This document shows positions 1 through 5,179 of a stretch of DNA of 6,891 bases, piece by piece (within the stretch, counting starts at the first letter, position 1; each line of letters opens with the position of its first letter). Source of the DNA: an uncultured Clostridia bacterium (lineage in GTDB: Bacteria; Bacillota; Clostridia; Oscillospirales; Oscillospiraceae). The position numbers were made by a program, and so were the translations under genes. The DNA is taken from contig CAMVOG010000132.1 in NCBI GenBank assembly GCA_947169005.1, forward strand, positions 1-6,891, read 5' to 3'. Below the pieces are notes generated by a model. That model did no database searches. It saw only the letters and a program-made list of their open reading frames with translations, and had not been told where the DNA came from.

Positions 1-1
1 C

Positions 2-607
2 TATCTGGACATGGTGAAGATCTGCTCCCGGGAGCCCTGGCTCAAGGCGCCTCATTACCTGGTGCTGAGGGCGGAGCGCAAGTTTTTCAGTCTGCAGCTC
101 TGCGGCTGGCTGGGAGAAATGGGCGTTCTCTGGCTCACGACCCAGGGCATCGCAAACTGCTGGATGGGCAACTTGGCCGTGGACCCGGCCCAGGATTTTG
201 AGGGCAGCCTCCCCTTCGTGGGGGCCATCGCCTTCGGCCGCTCGGAGGAGCCCTTCGGGGACGGTTTCTTTAACCGCCTCCCCGCCGAAAAAACCTGCTT
301 CGGGCGCTACACGGAGTTTCGCAATATCATGGACGCCGCCCGCTTCGCTCCCTCGGCGCTGAACAGGCAGCCCTGCGCCTTCGTGGCGGACGAGCGTGAC
401 AGCATCCACGTTTACCGCAAAAAGGTCTTTATGAACAACCCCGTGACCTCCTACAACAACAGCCTAGACGTCGGCTGCGCCATGGCCCACTTAGAGGTGG
501 CCGCCCGGGCGGACGGCTATCCCGAGGCCCACATCCTCCGCCTGGGGCATGAGCCCATGTTCAAGCGGATGATCTACCAGGGCACGCTGAGATTAAAGGA
601 AGACTAA
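2..607 (+). CDS. Nitroreductase family protein, TM1586 type (5' end missing)
   Basis: The frame is open from the left edge (Tyr-Leu-Asp precede the first Met at 11), so the N-terminus lies outside the window; 201 residues are visible. The pattern fits the TM1586-like nitroreductases (PF14512-type), FMN-binding oxidoreductases that carry nitroreductase signatures in two halves. The helix LQLCGWLGEMGVLWLTTQG followed by IANCWMGNL resembles the first-half segment. APSALNRQP (about visible residues 116-124) is the APSAxNxQPW-type FMN/phosphate-contacting motif, with Cys in place of the usual Trp. LDVGCAMAHLEVAA (about 155-168) matches the terminal D-G-AM-H-E helix of this family. Such enzymes are cytoplasmic and reduce nitro or quinone compounds with NAD(P)H; the substrate here is unknown. 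The gene ends in TAA, with a strong hairpin about 85 bases downstream. Family assignment is from recognised motifs only. Confidence 0.82.
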   Translation, partial: YLDMVKICSREPWLKAPHYLVLRAERKFFSLQLCGWLGEMGVLWLTTQGIANCWMGNLAVDPAQDFEGSLPFVGAIAFGRSEEPFGDGFFNRLPAEKTCFGRYTEFRNIMDAARFAPSALNRQPCAFVADERDSIHVYRKKVFMNNPVTSYNNSLDVGCAMAHLEVAARADGYPEAHILRLGHEPMFKRMIYQGTLRLKED

Positions 608-612
608 GATAG

Positions 613-656
613 TAAAAGGAAGCTCCCGCTCGGGTTACCCTCCGCAAGGAAGGTGC
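613..656 (-). repeat. Left copy of inverted, terminal-repeat-like element
   Basis: A 44-bp element that is related, in inverted orientation, to the one at 1267-1311. Read from the outer end, both begin TAAAA(A)GGAAGCTCCC and both end CGCAAGGAAG(G)TGC, with a divergent 15-bp centre. The centre of this copy contains CCCGCTCGGG, a small self-complementary core. It sits six bases after the nitroreductase stop codon. The two copies bracket an AT-richer gene, so they could be terminal repeats of a small mobile cassette, or simply two copies of a dispersed intergenic repeat. Confidence 0.55.
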
Positions 657-690
657 TTTAAGGCAGTTATTACCGACTCAAAAGGATATG

Positions 691-724
691 AAACAGGCGT
701 GACCGTGGCGGTCACGCCTGTTTT
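691..724 (+). terminator. Strong hairpin with T-run, probable rho-independent terminator
   Basis: AAACAGGCGTGACCG (691-705) is perfectly complementary to 709-723: a 15-bp stem closed by a 3-base TGG loop. It is followed on the plus strand by TTTT and preceded by an A-rich run, so it could act in both directions. On the plus strand it would end nitroreductase transcription; on the minus strand it lies about 90 bases after the stop codon of the 120-residue gene at 815-1177. Confidence 0.7.
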
Positions 725-814
725 GCCATTCTGTTTATGGATTTGAGGGGGGCAAATCCGATGCTCGTTATAACTGCGGACAATATAAGACCTGTTCGAC
801 ATACTGGAATTTGT

Positions 815-1177
815 CTAAACAGCCCATTTCAATCTTATAGGCGATATCTCAATAACATAGTGTTCTTCATCAATATCTGTCATGGGATGTGAGTCCGTAA
901 TGCTGATATGAACGCCATAAACGACCTCGCCCTTAAAATCAGCAGCATTCCCCATAATGATGTATTGAACGGCAATATATTCAATAGTTCCTTTATATGG
1001 TTCAAGAGGCATTGTTTCGAATGGTTTTTCAATATCGACTCCCATTCCTGCTAGATGATCTGATAATTCCGGATACGCTTTTTTGACCTCTTTATAATAG
1101 TTTCTACAATAATCACAGGAACAGAGGCTGTCATCGTTTAATGTTCTGTAGTAGTTCTCTGTTTTAATGATATCCAT
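815..1177 (-). CDS. Hypothetical protein with Cys-x-Cys-xx-Cys cluster (120 aa)
   Basis: A small protein I do not recognise as a named family, although its appearance suggests a conserved Firmicutes hypothetical. The N-terminus has CSCDYC (residues 19-24), a possible metal-binding knuckle, followed by a helix (RNYYKEVKKAYPEL). Next comes a D-I-E-K-P-F-E-T stretch and a C-terminal half rich in beta-prone residues, ending ISPIRLKWAV. There is no signal peptide or membrane segment. The start is well supported: GGAG lies 8 bases before the ATG, and an excellent promoter (1213-1241) lies just upstream, giving a leader of about 30 bases. The gene is clearly AT-richer than its neighbours and lies between inverted repeats, so it may be a recent arrival. 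Function is not assigned. Confidence 0.8.
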   Translation of the reverse strand: MDIIKTENYYRTLNDDSLCSCDYCRNYYKEVKKAYPELSDHLAGMGVDIEKPFETMPLEPYKGTIEYIAVQYIIMGNAADFKGEVVYGVHISITDSHPMTDIDEEHYVIEISPIRLKWAV

Positions 1178-1212
1178 AACCGTGTCTCCACAAATACCGA
1201 TTTGTTTTAGCC

Positions 1213-1241
1213 ATCATACCATTGCTGACTGGCATGGTCAA
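1213..1241 (-). promoter_or_regulatory. Sigma-A-type promoter for the 120-aa hypothetical gene
   Basis: On the minus strand, TTGACC (complement of 1236-1241) is separated by exactly 17 bases from TATGAT (complement of 1213-1218). This is a near-consensus -35/-10 pair. Transcription would begin near 1206, roughly 30 bases before the ATG at 1177. Confidence 0.75.
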
Positions 1242-1266
1242 TTACCTCATGTTCCAATGGGAGGGA

Positions 1267-1311
1267 GGCACTTCCTTGCGAAGCGCTCCCGCTCGGGGAG
1301 CTTCCTTTTTA
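1267..1311 (+). repeat. Right copy of inverted, terminal-repeat-like element
   Basis: Inverted partner of 613-656; shared blocks are GGAAGCTCCC and CGCAAGGAAG, read from the outer end. This copy also folds on itself: CTCCC-GCTC-GGGGAG with flanking GAAG/CTTC, followed on the plus strand by CTTTTTA. In isolation it therefore looks like a plus-strand terminator, but no plus-strand gene feeds into it. The T-runs of the two copies face outward. Confidence 0.55.
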
Positions 1312-1323
1312 TCCTTCATTATT

Positions 1324-2517
1324 TCAGAATACGTACTTATCCAGCCGGTCCATGGCCTCACGGACCAGGGAGTTGGGAACAGCCAGGTTCATGCGAATGG
1401 CATAGGGCTTGTGGAAGGGCCGCCCGTCCTGCCAGACGACGCCGACCTCCACGCCGGCCTTCAGAAGCTCGTCCATGGTCTTGTCATGGGCCTTGCACCA
1501 CTCCTCGCAGTCCAGATAGAGCATGTAGGTGCCTTCGGGCTTCGCCAGGTCCACGCCCTTGAAGTGGGTCTTGATAAAATCGTAGGCGTAGTCCACGTTC
1601 TCCGTCAGCGTCTGGCAGAGCTCGTCCACCCACCGGGCCCCCTCGGGCTTGTAGGCCCCGATGAGGGCGTGGACGGAGAGGACGTTGGCCCCGTTGTAGT
1701 GGCAGAGGCTGGCCTGCTTCGTTACCCGGTCCCGCAGATACTTGCTGTAGATGATGTGGTAGGAGCCGATGAGCCCCGCCAGGTTGAAGGTCTTGGAGGT
1801 GGCGTAGAAGGCGACGGTGCGCTTTTTCGCGTCCTCGGAAACGGATTGGGTGGGGATATGCGTATGGCCGGAGAGGATGATATCGGACCAGATCTCGTCG
1901 GAGATCACCACGCAGTCGTTGGCGGCATAGACCTCCATGGCCTTTTCCAGCTCCCAGCGCTCCCAGACGCGGCCGCAGGGATTGTGGGGCGAGCAGAAAA
2001 CCACCGTATGAATGCGGTTTTCCTTGATTTTCTTGTCCATATCCTCAAAGTCCATGCGCCAGACGCCCTGCTCGTCCCGCTTGAGCTCGGAGTGGACGAT
2101 GCGGCGGCCGTTGTTCATCAGCACGCCTGTGAAGCCCACGTAGGTGGGCGAATGGACCAGGATGGCCTCACCTGGGGCAGAGAAAGCCTGTACGGCGGAA
2201 ATGACGCCGCCCAGGACGCCGTTTTCATAGCCGATATGCTCCTTTTCCAGTCCCTCGACCCCGTGGCGCTCCTTCTGCCAGCGGATGATGGAATCGTAAT
2301 AGGCGGCGGGGGTCTCAAAATAGCCGAAGGCGGGGTGCTTCGCCCGCTCGATGATGGCCTCCACAATGGTGGGCGCCGTGGGGAAATTCATGTCCGCCAC
2401 CCACATGGGGATGCGGCTGAAGCCCTCCTTGATCTCAGCGCCGGGAATGGGGATCTGTTCCACGGCCACGGAATCCTTGCCGCGGCGGTCCATGATGGAG
2501 GTAAAATCAAACTGCAT
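1324..2517 (-). CDS. MalY/PatB-family PLP-dependent C-S lyase (aminotransferase fold)
   Basis: A 397-residue fold-type I PLP enzyme matching the MalY/PatB cystathionine beta-lyase family, normally about 390 residues. In this family the usual reaction is cleavage of L-cystathionine or related S-conjugates to thiol, pyruvate and ammonia; the enzyme is cytoplasmic. Visible landmarks are WVADMNFPTAP (residues 39-49), YENGVLGG (97-104), SPHNPCGRVW (176-185), SDEIWSD (206-212, Asp207 for the pyridine nitrogen), SKTFNLAGL (241-249, Lys242 as Schiff-base lysine) and RMN (375-377, Arg375 for the substrate carboxylate). The ATG at 2517 is chosen because AGAGGA lies 8 bases upstream and the protein then begins as family members do. 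The frame stays open farther upstream, but that stretch is the divergent promoter region. True substrate (cystathionine, cysteine or another S-conjugate) cannot be told from sequence. Confidence 0.93.
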   Translation of the reverse strand: MQFDFTSIMDRRGKDSVAVEQIPIPGAEIKEGFSRIPMWVADMNFPTAPTIVEAIIERAKHPAFGYFETPAAYYDSIIRWQKERHGVEGLEKEHIGYENGVLGGVISAVQAFSAPGEAILVHSPTYVGFTGVLMNNGRRIVHSELKRDEQGVWRMDFEDMDKKIKENRIHTVVFCSPHNPCGRVWERWELEKAMEVYAANDCVVISDEIWSDIILSGHTHIPTQSVSEDAKKRTVAFYATSKTFNLAGLIGSYHIIYSKYLRDRVTKQASLCHYNGANVLSVHALIGAYKPEGARWVDELCQTLTENVDYAYDFIKTHFKGVDLAKPEGTYMLYLDCEEWCKAHDKTMDELLKAGVEVGVVWQDGRPFHKPYAIRMNLAVPNSLVREAMDRLDKYVF

Positions 2518-2539
2518 GCTCTTGTTCCTCTCTTTCTGC

Positions 2540-2568
2540 TTGCGCCTCGGGGCGCTTGCGTTTATAAT
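2540..2568 (+). promoter_or_regulatory. Promoter for the DUF6062-like gene in a divergent control region
   Basis: TTGCGC (2540-2545), 17 bases, then a perfect TATAAT (2563-2568); transcription would start near 2575. The spacer holds GCGCC-TCGG-GGCGC (2542-2555), an inverted repeat, and GCTTGCG occurs twice (2538-2544 and 2554-2560), which could be operator half-sites. The reverse strand of the same A/T-rich block offers TATTAT or TATAAA for the MalY/PatB gene, but without a clear -35. Confidence 0.6.
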
Positions 2569-2602
2569 AGAATCAATAACCCATACAGGGACGGTGTGTG
2601 CT

Positions 2603-3298
2603 TTGTCAGAAAAGATTTTTACGATACCGATCAACGAGGCCTTCAGCGAACAGGACGGCTGCCCTCTCTGCCGGATGCGGGAGAAGCTGGAGGACACGAC
2701 CCTGGGCTACGTGCTGGGGGCCGCCATGATGGAGCCGGACGTGCGCATTAAAATGAACGAAACGGGCTTCTGCGCCGACCACGCGGAGAAGCTGCGGGCC
2801 AGGAAAAACAAGCTCTCCCTGGCGCTGATCCTCCAAAGCCACCTGGACGAGGTGGACAAGCTCTACGAGACCCCGGCAGCGGAGAAGAAGGGGCTCTTCT
2901 CCTCCCGCCAGCCCTCCCCGGACGGGGCGGAGGCGGCGCGGGAAATGGCAGACTCCTGCTTCGTGTGCAAGAAGGTGCGCTCCACGGAGCGGCACTATTT
3001 CTCCAACATCGCCTATCTTTGGGAGAAGGACCCGGCCTTCCATGAGAAGATGAAAAGTCAGCCTTTCCTCTGCCTCAGCCACACGGCGGGGGTGCTGGAG
3101 GCAGGCAAGCGGGAGCTGAAAAACGCCGACTACCTCTCCCTCTACGAGACCGTGACGGCGCTGAACCGCCGCTGCCTGGAGGGGCTGAAACGGGATATTG
3201 ACGCCTTCACCGTCAGCTTCGACCACCGCAACGCCGGCACGCCGATGACGGAGGAGGCCAGGAGCGCCATTGAAAGGGCCCAGGCGTTTTTGAAATAG
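2603..3298 (+). CDS. DUF6062-like protein with two CxxC...CxxH modules
   Basis: 231 residues, beginning MSEKIFTIPINEAF if the TTG at 2603 is the start. GGACGG lies 8 bases before this TTG; the in-frame GTG at 2594 would have only a cramped site, and more upstream Met codons would run into the MalY/PatB gene. The sequence resembles DUF6062 family proteins (INEAF..., CPLC, GAAMMEPDVRI). It carries Cys20-Cys23 with Cys57-His60 and then Cys119-Cys122 with Cys157-His160. The spacing within each set is almost identical (34 and 35 residues), suggesting a duplicated metal-binding, probably zinc, module. There is no signal peptide, so it is likely cytoplasmic. The family's function is unknown to me. 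Divergent from the MalY/PatB gene and convergent with the HD-domain gene. Confidence 0.85.
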   Translation: MSEKIFTIPINEAFSEQDGCPLCRMREKLEDTTLGYVLGAAMMEPDVRIKMNETGFCADHAEKLRARKNKLSLALILQSHLDEVDKLYETPAAEKKGLFSSRQPSPDGAEAAREMADSCFVCKKVRSTERHYFSNIAYLWEKDPAFHEKMKSQPFLCLSHTAGVLEAGKRELKNADYLSLYETVTALNRRCLEGLKRDIDAFTVSFDHRNAGTPMTEEARSAIERAQAFLK

Positions 3299-3326
3299 TT
3301 CAGAGTTCAGAGATCAGAGTTCAGAA
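3299..3326. repeat. Heptanucleotide tandem array, TTCAGAG type
   Basis: Four contiguous 7-mers: TTCAGAG, TTCAGAG, ATCAGAG, TTCAGAA. The array starts at the base immediately after the TAG stop codon of the DUF6062-like gene. On the other strand it reads as CTCTGAA repeats. Confidence 0.8.
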
Positions 3327-3328
3327 AG

Positions 3329-3350
3329 ATCCTTCGCTGTCGCTCAGGAT
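3329..3350 (-). repeat. Small hairpin between two heptamer arrays
   Basis: ATCCT (3329-3333) pairs with AGGAT (3346-3350). On the minus strand the interior can continue as tandem G-A mismatches and a 2-bp GC closing helix around GACA. On the minus strand it is followed by CTTTCT, a weak T-run, so it could end the HD-domain gene's transcript; it has no T-run on the plus strand. It may equally be a dispersed repeat unit. Confidence 0.4.
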
Positions 3351-3357
3351 GACAGGG

Positions 3358-3378
3358 ATTGCACATTGCTCATTGCCC
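3358..3378. repeat. Heptanucleotide tandem array, ATTGCNC type
   Basis: Three contiguous 7-mers: ATTGCAC, ATTGCTC, ATTGCCC. The array runs across the 3' end of the minus-strand HD-domain gene and supplies its last sense codons and TGA stop (complement of 3370-3372). Confidence 0.7.
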
Positions 3379-4455
3379 CCGCTCGTTTAATATAAACTCC
3401 CGGGTGAAGATGATGCCCTCCAGCGTGAGGCCCGCGCAGAGAGTGGGCGGATCATCCTCATGGACGCCGCCGGGCCGCAGCTCAGCGCAGCGCAGGGAGC
3501 CCCACTTTTCCGCGTAAGCGGCGGCGAAGGCCCGGCTGACGGCGGCGATCTCCGCCGCGGTCTTGCCCTTGGCTCCGTAGTAGAGGCCGATGAACAGCAG
3601 GGCCCCCTCCACGATGCCGCACTGTGCCCCGGAGCAGCCCGCCCCGCTGACGGCGGCGGCCGCCTGCAAAAGCTGGGGCGAGAGAGCCGTGTCGAAGACC
3701 TCCCCCAGGCCCCGCAGGACCGTGACGGCGCTGTCCTCCTCCCGGGTGAAGAAGCCCTCCTGCACGACGTCCCGCACCTGCTCCAGGATCACCCGGTCCA
3801 CGAAATCCCGCTTGATGGGGGTCTGGCCGAGCTCCTCCTGGGCGGCGGAATAGCGCTTGAACAGCTCCTCCGCGAAGGGCACCAAGCGCTTGGCGGAGGG
3901 GGTGCGCATATAGTCTGGGTCCAGGTCCCCGATGCGGACCCGGTCGAGGCCATCCGCGTCCTTCAAAAGGATGGCAAGATGGCGGCAGCGGGGCAGGTCC
4001 TCCGGCGCATACTTTGCCAGCACCTGGTCCATGTCCGCGTCCCGGCGGGAATGGGCCTCCACCCCGGCCCGGAGGATCGTCAGCTCCTCCCCCGCGCGGC
4101 CCGTCAGTTCCTCTAATTTATAAGAGGAACGGGCCCCGTGAAATTCGTCCAGCCAGTCGCTGACCCGGCCCACGTCGTGATAAGCGCACATATCCATGAC
4201 CAGGGCAGTGTCCTCGGACTTCTCCACCTCCAGCATGCAGAGGAGCGCGCCCAGGAGCATCACCCGCTCGATGTGGCCGCTGCCGTGGACCGCGCTGGTG
4301 AAGAGAGCCCCGCGATCCAGCGTGAGAAAGCGGTTTGTGAACAGGCCGTACTGACTCCACTCCCGCAGGGAATCCATCAGATGCTGATACTCCCCCCAGT
4401 CGTTCCGCTCCAGGAGCAGGGCCAGGGGACTTTCCTTGCATAACGCTTCAAACAT
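3370..4455 (-). CDS. HD-domain protein fused to a C_GCAxxG_C_C-like domain
   Basis: 361 residues from the ATG at 4455, chosen because GGAGG lies 6 bases upstream; an earlier in-frame ATG at 4482 has no such site. The N-terminal part is an HD-type metal-dependent phosphohydrolase domain: HGSGHIERV (57-65), AYHDVGR (91-97, the His93-Asp94 pair), EAHS (133-136) and KDADGLDRVR (165-174, the downstream Asp). The C-terminal part (about 240-350) resembles the C_GCAxxG_C_C putative redox family (PF09719-type): GCSGAQCG (273-280) followed by VEGALLFIGLYYG, then Cys323 and Cys340 at the expected spacing. The first Cys normally seen near the start of that domain appears to be Ser242 here. No membrane segment or signal peptide is visible. 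Substrate unknown; HD relatives hydrolyse nucleotides or phosphoesters. Divergent from the T-box leader. Confidence 0.82.
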   Translation of the reverse strand: MFEALCKESPLALLLERNDWGEYQHLMDSLREWSQYGLFTNRFLTLDRGALFTSAVHGSGHIERVMLLGALLCMLEVEKSEDTALVMDMCAYHDVGRVSDWLDEFHGARSSYKLEELTGRAGEELTILRAGVEAHSRRDADMDQVLAKYAPEDLPRCRHLAILLKDADGLDRVRIGDLDPDYMRTPSAKRLVPFAEELFKRYSAAQEELGQTPIKRDFVDRVILEQVRDVVQEGFFTREEDSAVTVLRGLGEVFDTALSPQLLQAAAAVSGAGCSGAQCGIVEGALLFIGLYYGAKGKTAAEIAAVSRAFAAAYAEKWGSLRCAELRPGGVHEDDPPTLCAGLTLEGIIFTREFILNERGQ

Positions 4456-4475
4456 AAAAAACCTCCGGAAAAGAC

Positions 4476-4504
4476 TTGACAAAAGGACGAAGGCGTGCTA
4501 CACT
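4476..4504 (+). promoter_or_regulatory. Promoter of the T-box leader
   Basis: A perfect TTGACA (4476-4481), a 17-base spacer and TACACT (4499-4504). Transcription would start near 4511, about 20 bases before the first paired base of T-box Stem I. Confidence 0.75.
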
Positions 4505-4520
4505 TCATCCAAATAAATGA

Positions 4521-4550
4521 ATAATGACAAACCGATGAGGCGAGAGTCAA
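4521..4550 (-). promoter_or_regulatory. Possible promoter for the HD-domain gene
   Basis: On the minus strand, TTGACT (complement of 4545-4550), 18 bases, then CATTAT (complement of 4521-4526). A start near 4514 would give a leader of about 60 bases. It lies inside the DNA encoding T-box Stem I, so the two divergent transcripts would overlap at their 5' ends. The -10 element is only a moderate match. Confidence 0.35.
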
Positions 4551-4751
4551 ACCGTCATGGGCGCTTACAGAGAGCCGGGGTGCTGAGAAGCCGGTGGCAA
4601 GCCGGGCGGCAAATGGGTCGCTGAGGGAATGAGGAAAACGCATTGCGTGAGTAATCGGACCGTATGCCTGCGTTAAAGGCAGAGGATGTGTTGGCATCCC
4701 GACGAGTGGGCGCGCTCAGGCGCGTCAATAAAGGTGGCACCGCGGTCATAC

Positions 4752-4792
4752 CGCCCTTTACGGACACGAGAGGTCTGTAAAGGGCGTTTTTT
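4752..4792 (+). terminator. T-box intrinsic terminator
   Basis: CGCCCTTTACGGAC (4752-4765) pairs with 4773-4786 over 14 bp including one G-U, with a 7-base loop and TTTTTT after it. Its 5' arm contains the CCGC-CCTT strand needed for the antiterminator, so the two structures exclude each other, as expected for a transcriptional T-box switch. Confidence 0.93.
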
Positions 4793-4806
4793 CACGTCGT
4801 TTTCTC

Positions 4807-4841
4807 TGAGCCCTGCTGCCTGAGCCCTGTTGCCTGTCTAC
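4807..4841. repeat. Heptanucleotide tandem array, TGAGCCC/TGYTGCC type
   Basis: Five contiguous 7-mers: TGAGCCC, TGCTGCC, TGAGCCC, TGTTGCC, TGTCTAC; two alternating heptamers with the last one decayed. The array begins 14 bases after the T-box terminator's T-run and overlaps the TAG stop (complement of 4838-4840) of the minus-strand Dabb gene. Confidence 0.75.
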
Positions 4842-5128
4842 TCACAATCGAAGGACGCGATCTTCACCACATGGGGGTTCATCACTTCCCCGATCCCCCG
4901 GTGGATGGGATGGGGCAGGTACTTTTCCAGCGAGGCCCGGTCCCGCAGGGTCATCTCGATCATCAAGTCCATGTTCTGCTCCCGCTCCACGACGTTCCGA
5001 TGAACGGAGCAGGCAAGAATATCCTCCGGCAGCGCCTGCTGCAGCTTCCGAAAGGCGGCGGCGATCTTTTCAAACACCGCCGGGGAGAAAAAGCCGGGCT
5101 CAAACTTCATGGATACGAAGTGTCTCAT
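4838..5128 (-). CDS. Dabb-family (stress-responsive alpha/beta barrel) protein
   Basis: 96 residues, the usual length of a single-domain Dabb protein (dimeric alpha/beta barrel, PF07876-type). It starts MRHFVSMKFEPG, has a Val-xx-Arg-xx-D-L-type strand (VVEREQNMDLMIEMT, 46-60) and carries the typical Ala-S-L-xx-Y-L-x-H-P-I-H (65-76). The ATG at 5128 is preferred over the earlier in-frame ATG at 5170 because AGGGG lies 8 bases before it and because the protein then begins at the family's first strand. Cytoplasmic; family members are small dimers whose substrates are mostly unknown. It lies opposite to, and between, the plus-strand T-box and the ABC importer genes, so readthrough from the T-box would be antisense to it. 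Confidence 0.85.
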   Translation of the reverse strand: MRHFVSMKFEPGFFSPAVFEKIAAAFRKLQQALPEDILACSVHRNVVEREQNMDLMIEMTLRDRASLEKYLPHPIHRGIGEVMNPHVVKIASFDCE

Positions 5129-5150
5129 GGCAAACGCCCCTTTCCCCTCT

Positions 5151-5179
5151 ATCCTACCCCTTTTTTCCACTTATTGCAA
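5151..5179 (-). promoter_or_regulatory. Probable promoter of the Dabb gene
   Basis: On the minus strand, TTGCAA (complement of 5174-5179), 17 bases, then TAGGAT (complement of 5151-5156), just ahead of the AGGGG ribosome site. TTGCAA is palindromic, but on the plus strand no acceptable -10 follows at 16-18 bases. Confidence 0.5.

Larger units (their letters stand above)
4511..4792 (+). promoter_or_regulatory. T-box riboswitch, tryptophan-type (UGG specifier)
   Basis: A complete T-box leader that senses uncharged tRNA. Stem I base: helix GGCGA (4539-4543) with TCGCT (4618-4622), tandem GA/GA (4537-4538 with 4623-4624) and a 3-base GAT bulge (4534-4536), which together form a K-turn. Above it a loop holds AAA-TGG-G on the 3' side, giving specifier UGG at 4614-4616 (Trp). 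The distal part has the AGAGAG bulge and GCCGG/CCGGT (4574-4578/4591-4595) around GGTGCTGAGAA. The T-box AAGGTGGCACCGCGG is at 4731-4745. The antiterminator pairs AAGG/CCTT and GCGG/CCGC (4731-4758) around a UGGCACC bulge. The C of UGGC fits a G73 discriminator, as in bacterial tRNA-Trp. The next plus-strand gene is the importer at 5270, not a synthetase. This fills the 382-base gap between the HD and Dabb genes. Confidence 0.93.

Noticed and set aside
1278..1309. Right repeat copy as the terminator of the MalY/PatB gene
   Set aside because: The T-run is on the plus strand, the wrong direction for the minus-strand gene; on the minus strand the hairpin has no following T-run.
2351..2602. Upstream extension of the DUF6062-like gene to the Met at 2351
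   Set aside because: It would overlap the start half of the opposing MalY/PatB gene and the promoter region, and the extra residues look like antisense shadow.
1222..2751. Long plus-strand open frame opposite the MalY/PatB gene
   Set aside because: It is the antisense shadow of a clearly recognised PLP enzyme, has low-complexity Gly/Val/Asp/His composition and no ribosome site.
2606..3226. Minus-strand open frame opposite the DUF6062-like gene
   Set aside because: Shadow of the plus-strand gene, whose cysteine/histidine pattern and family start are coherent.
4613..4615. Reading the T-box specifier as AUG (Met)
   Set aside because: It needs the register shifted by one, conflicts with UGGC (G73 expected, Met tRNA has A73) and does not fit a TrpX-like importer; UGG is preferred but the register is not proven.
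4377..4767. Minus-strand open frames across the T-box leader
   Set aside because: The DNA is explained by conserved RNA structure; the peptides have no recognisable features or ribosome sites.
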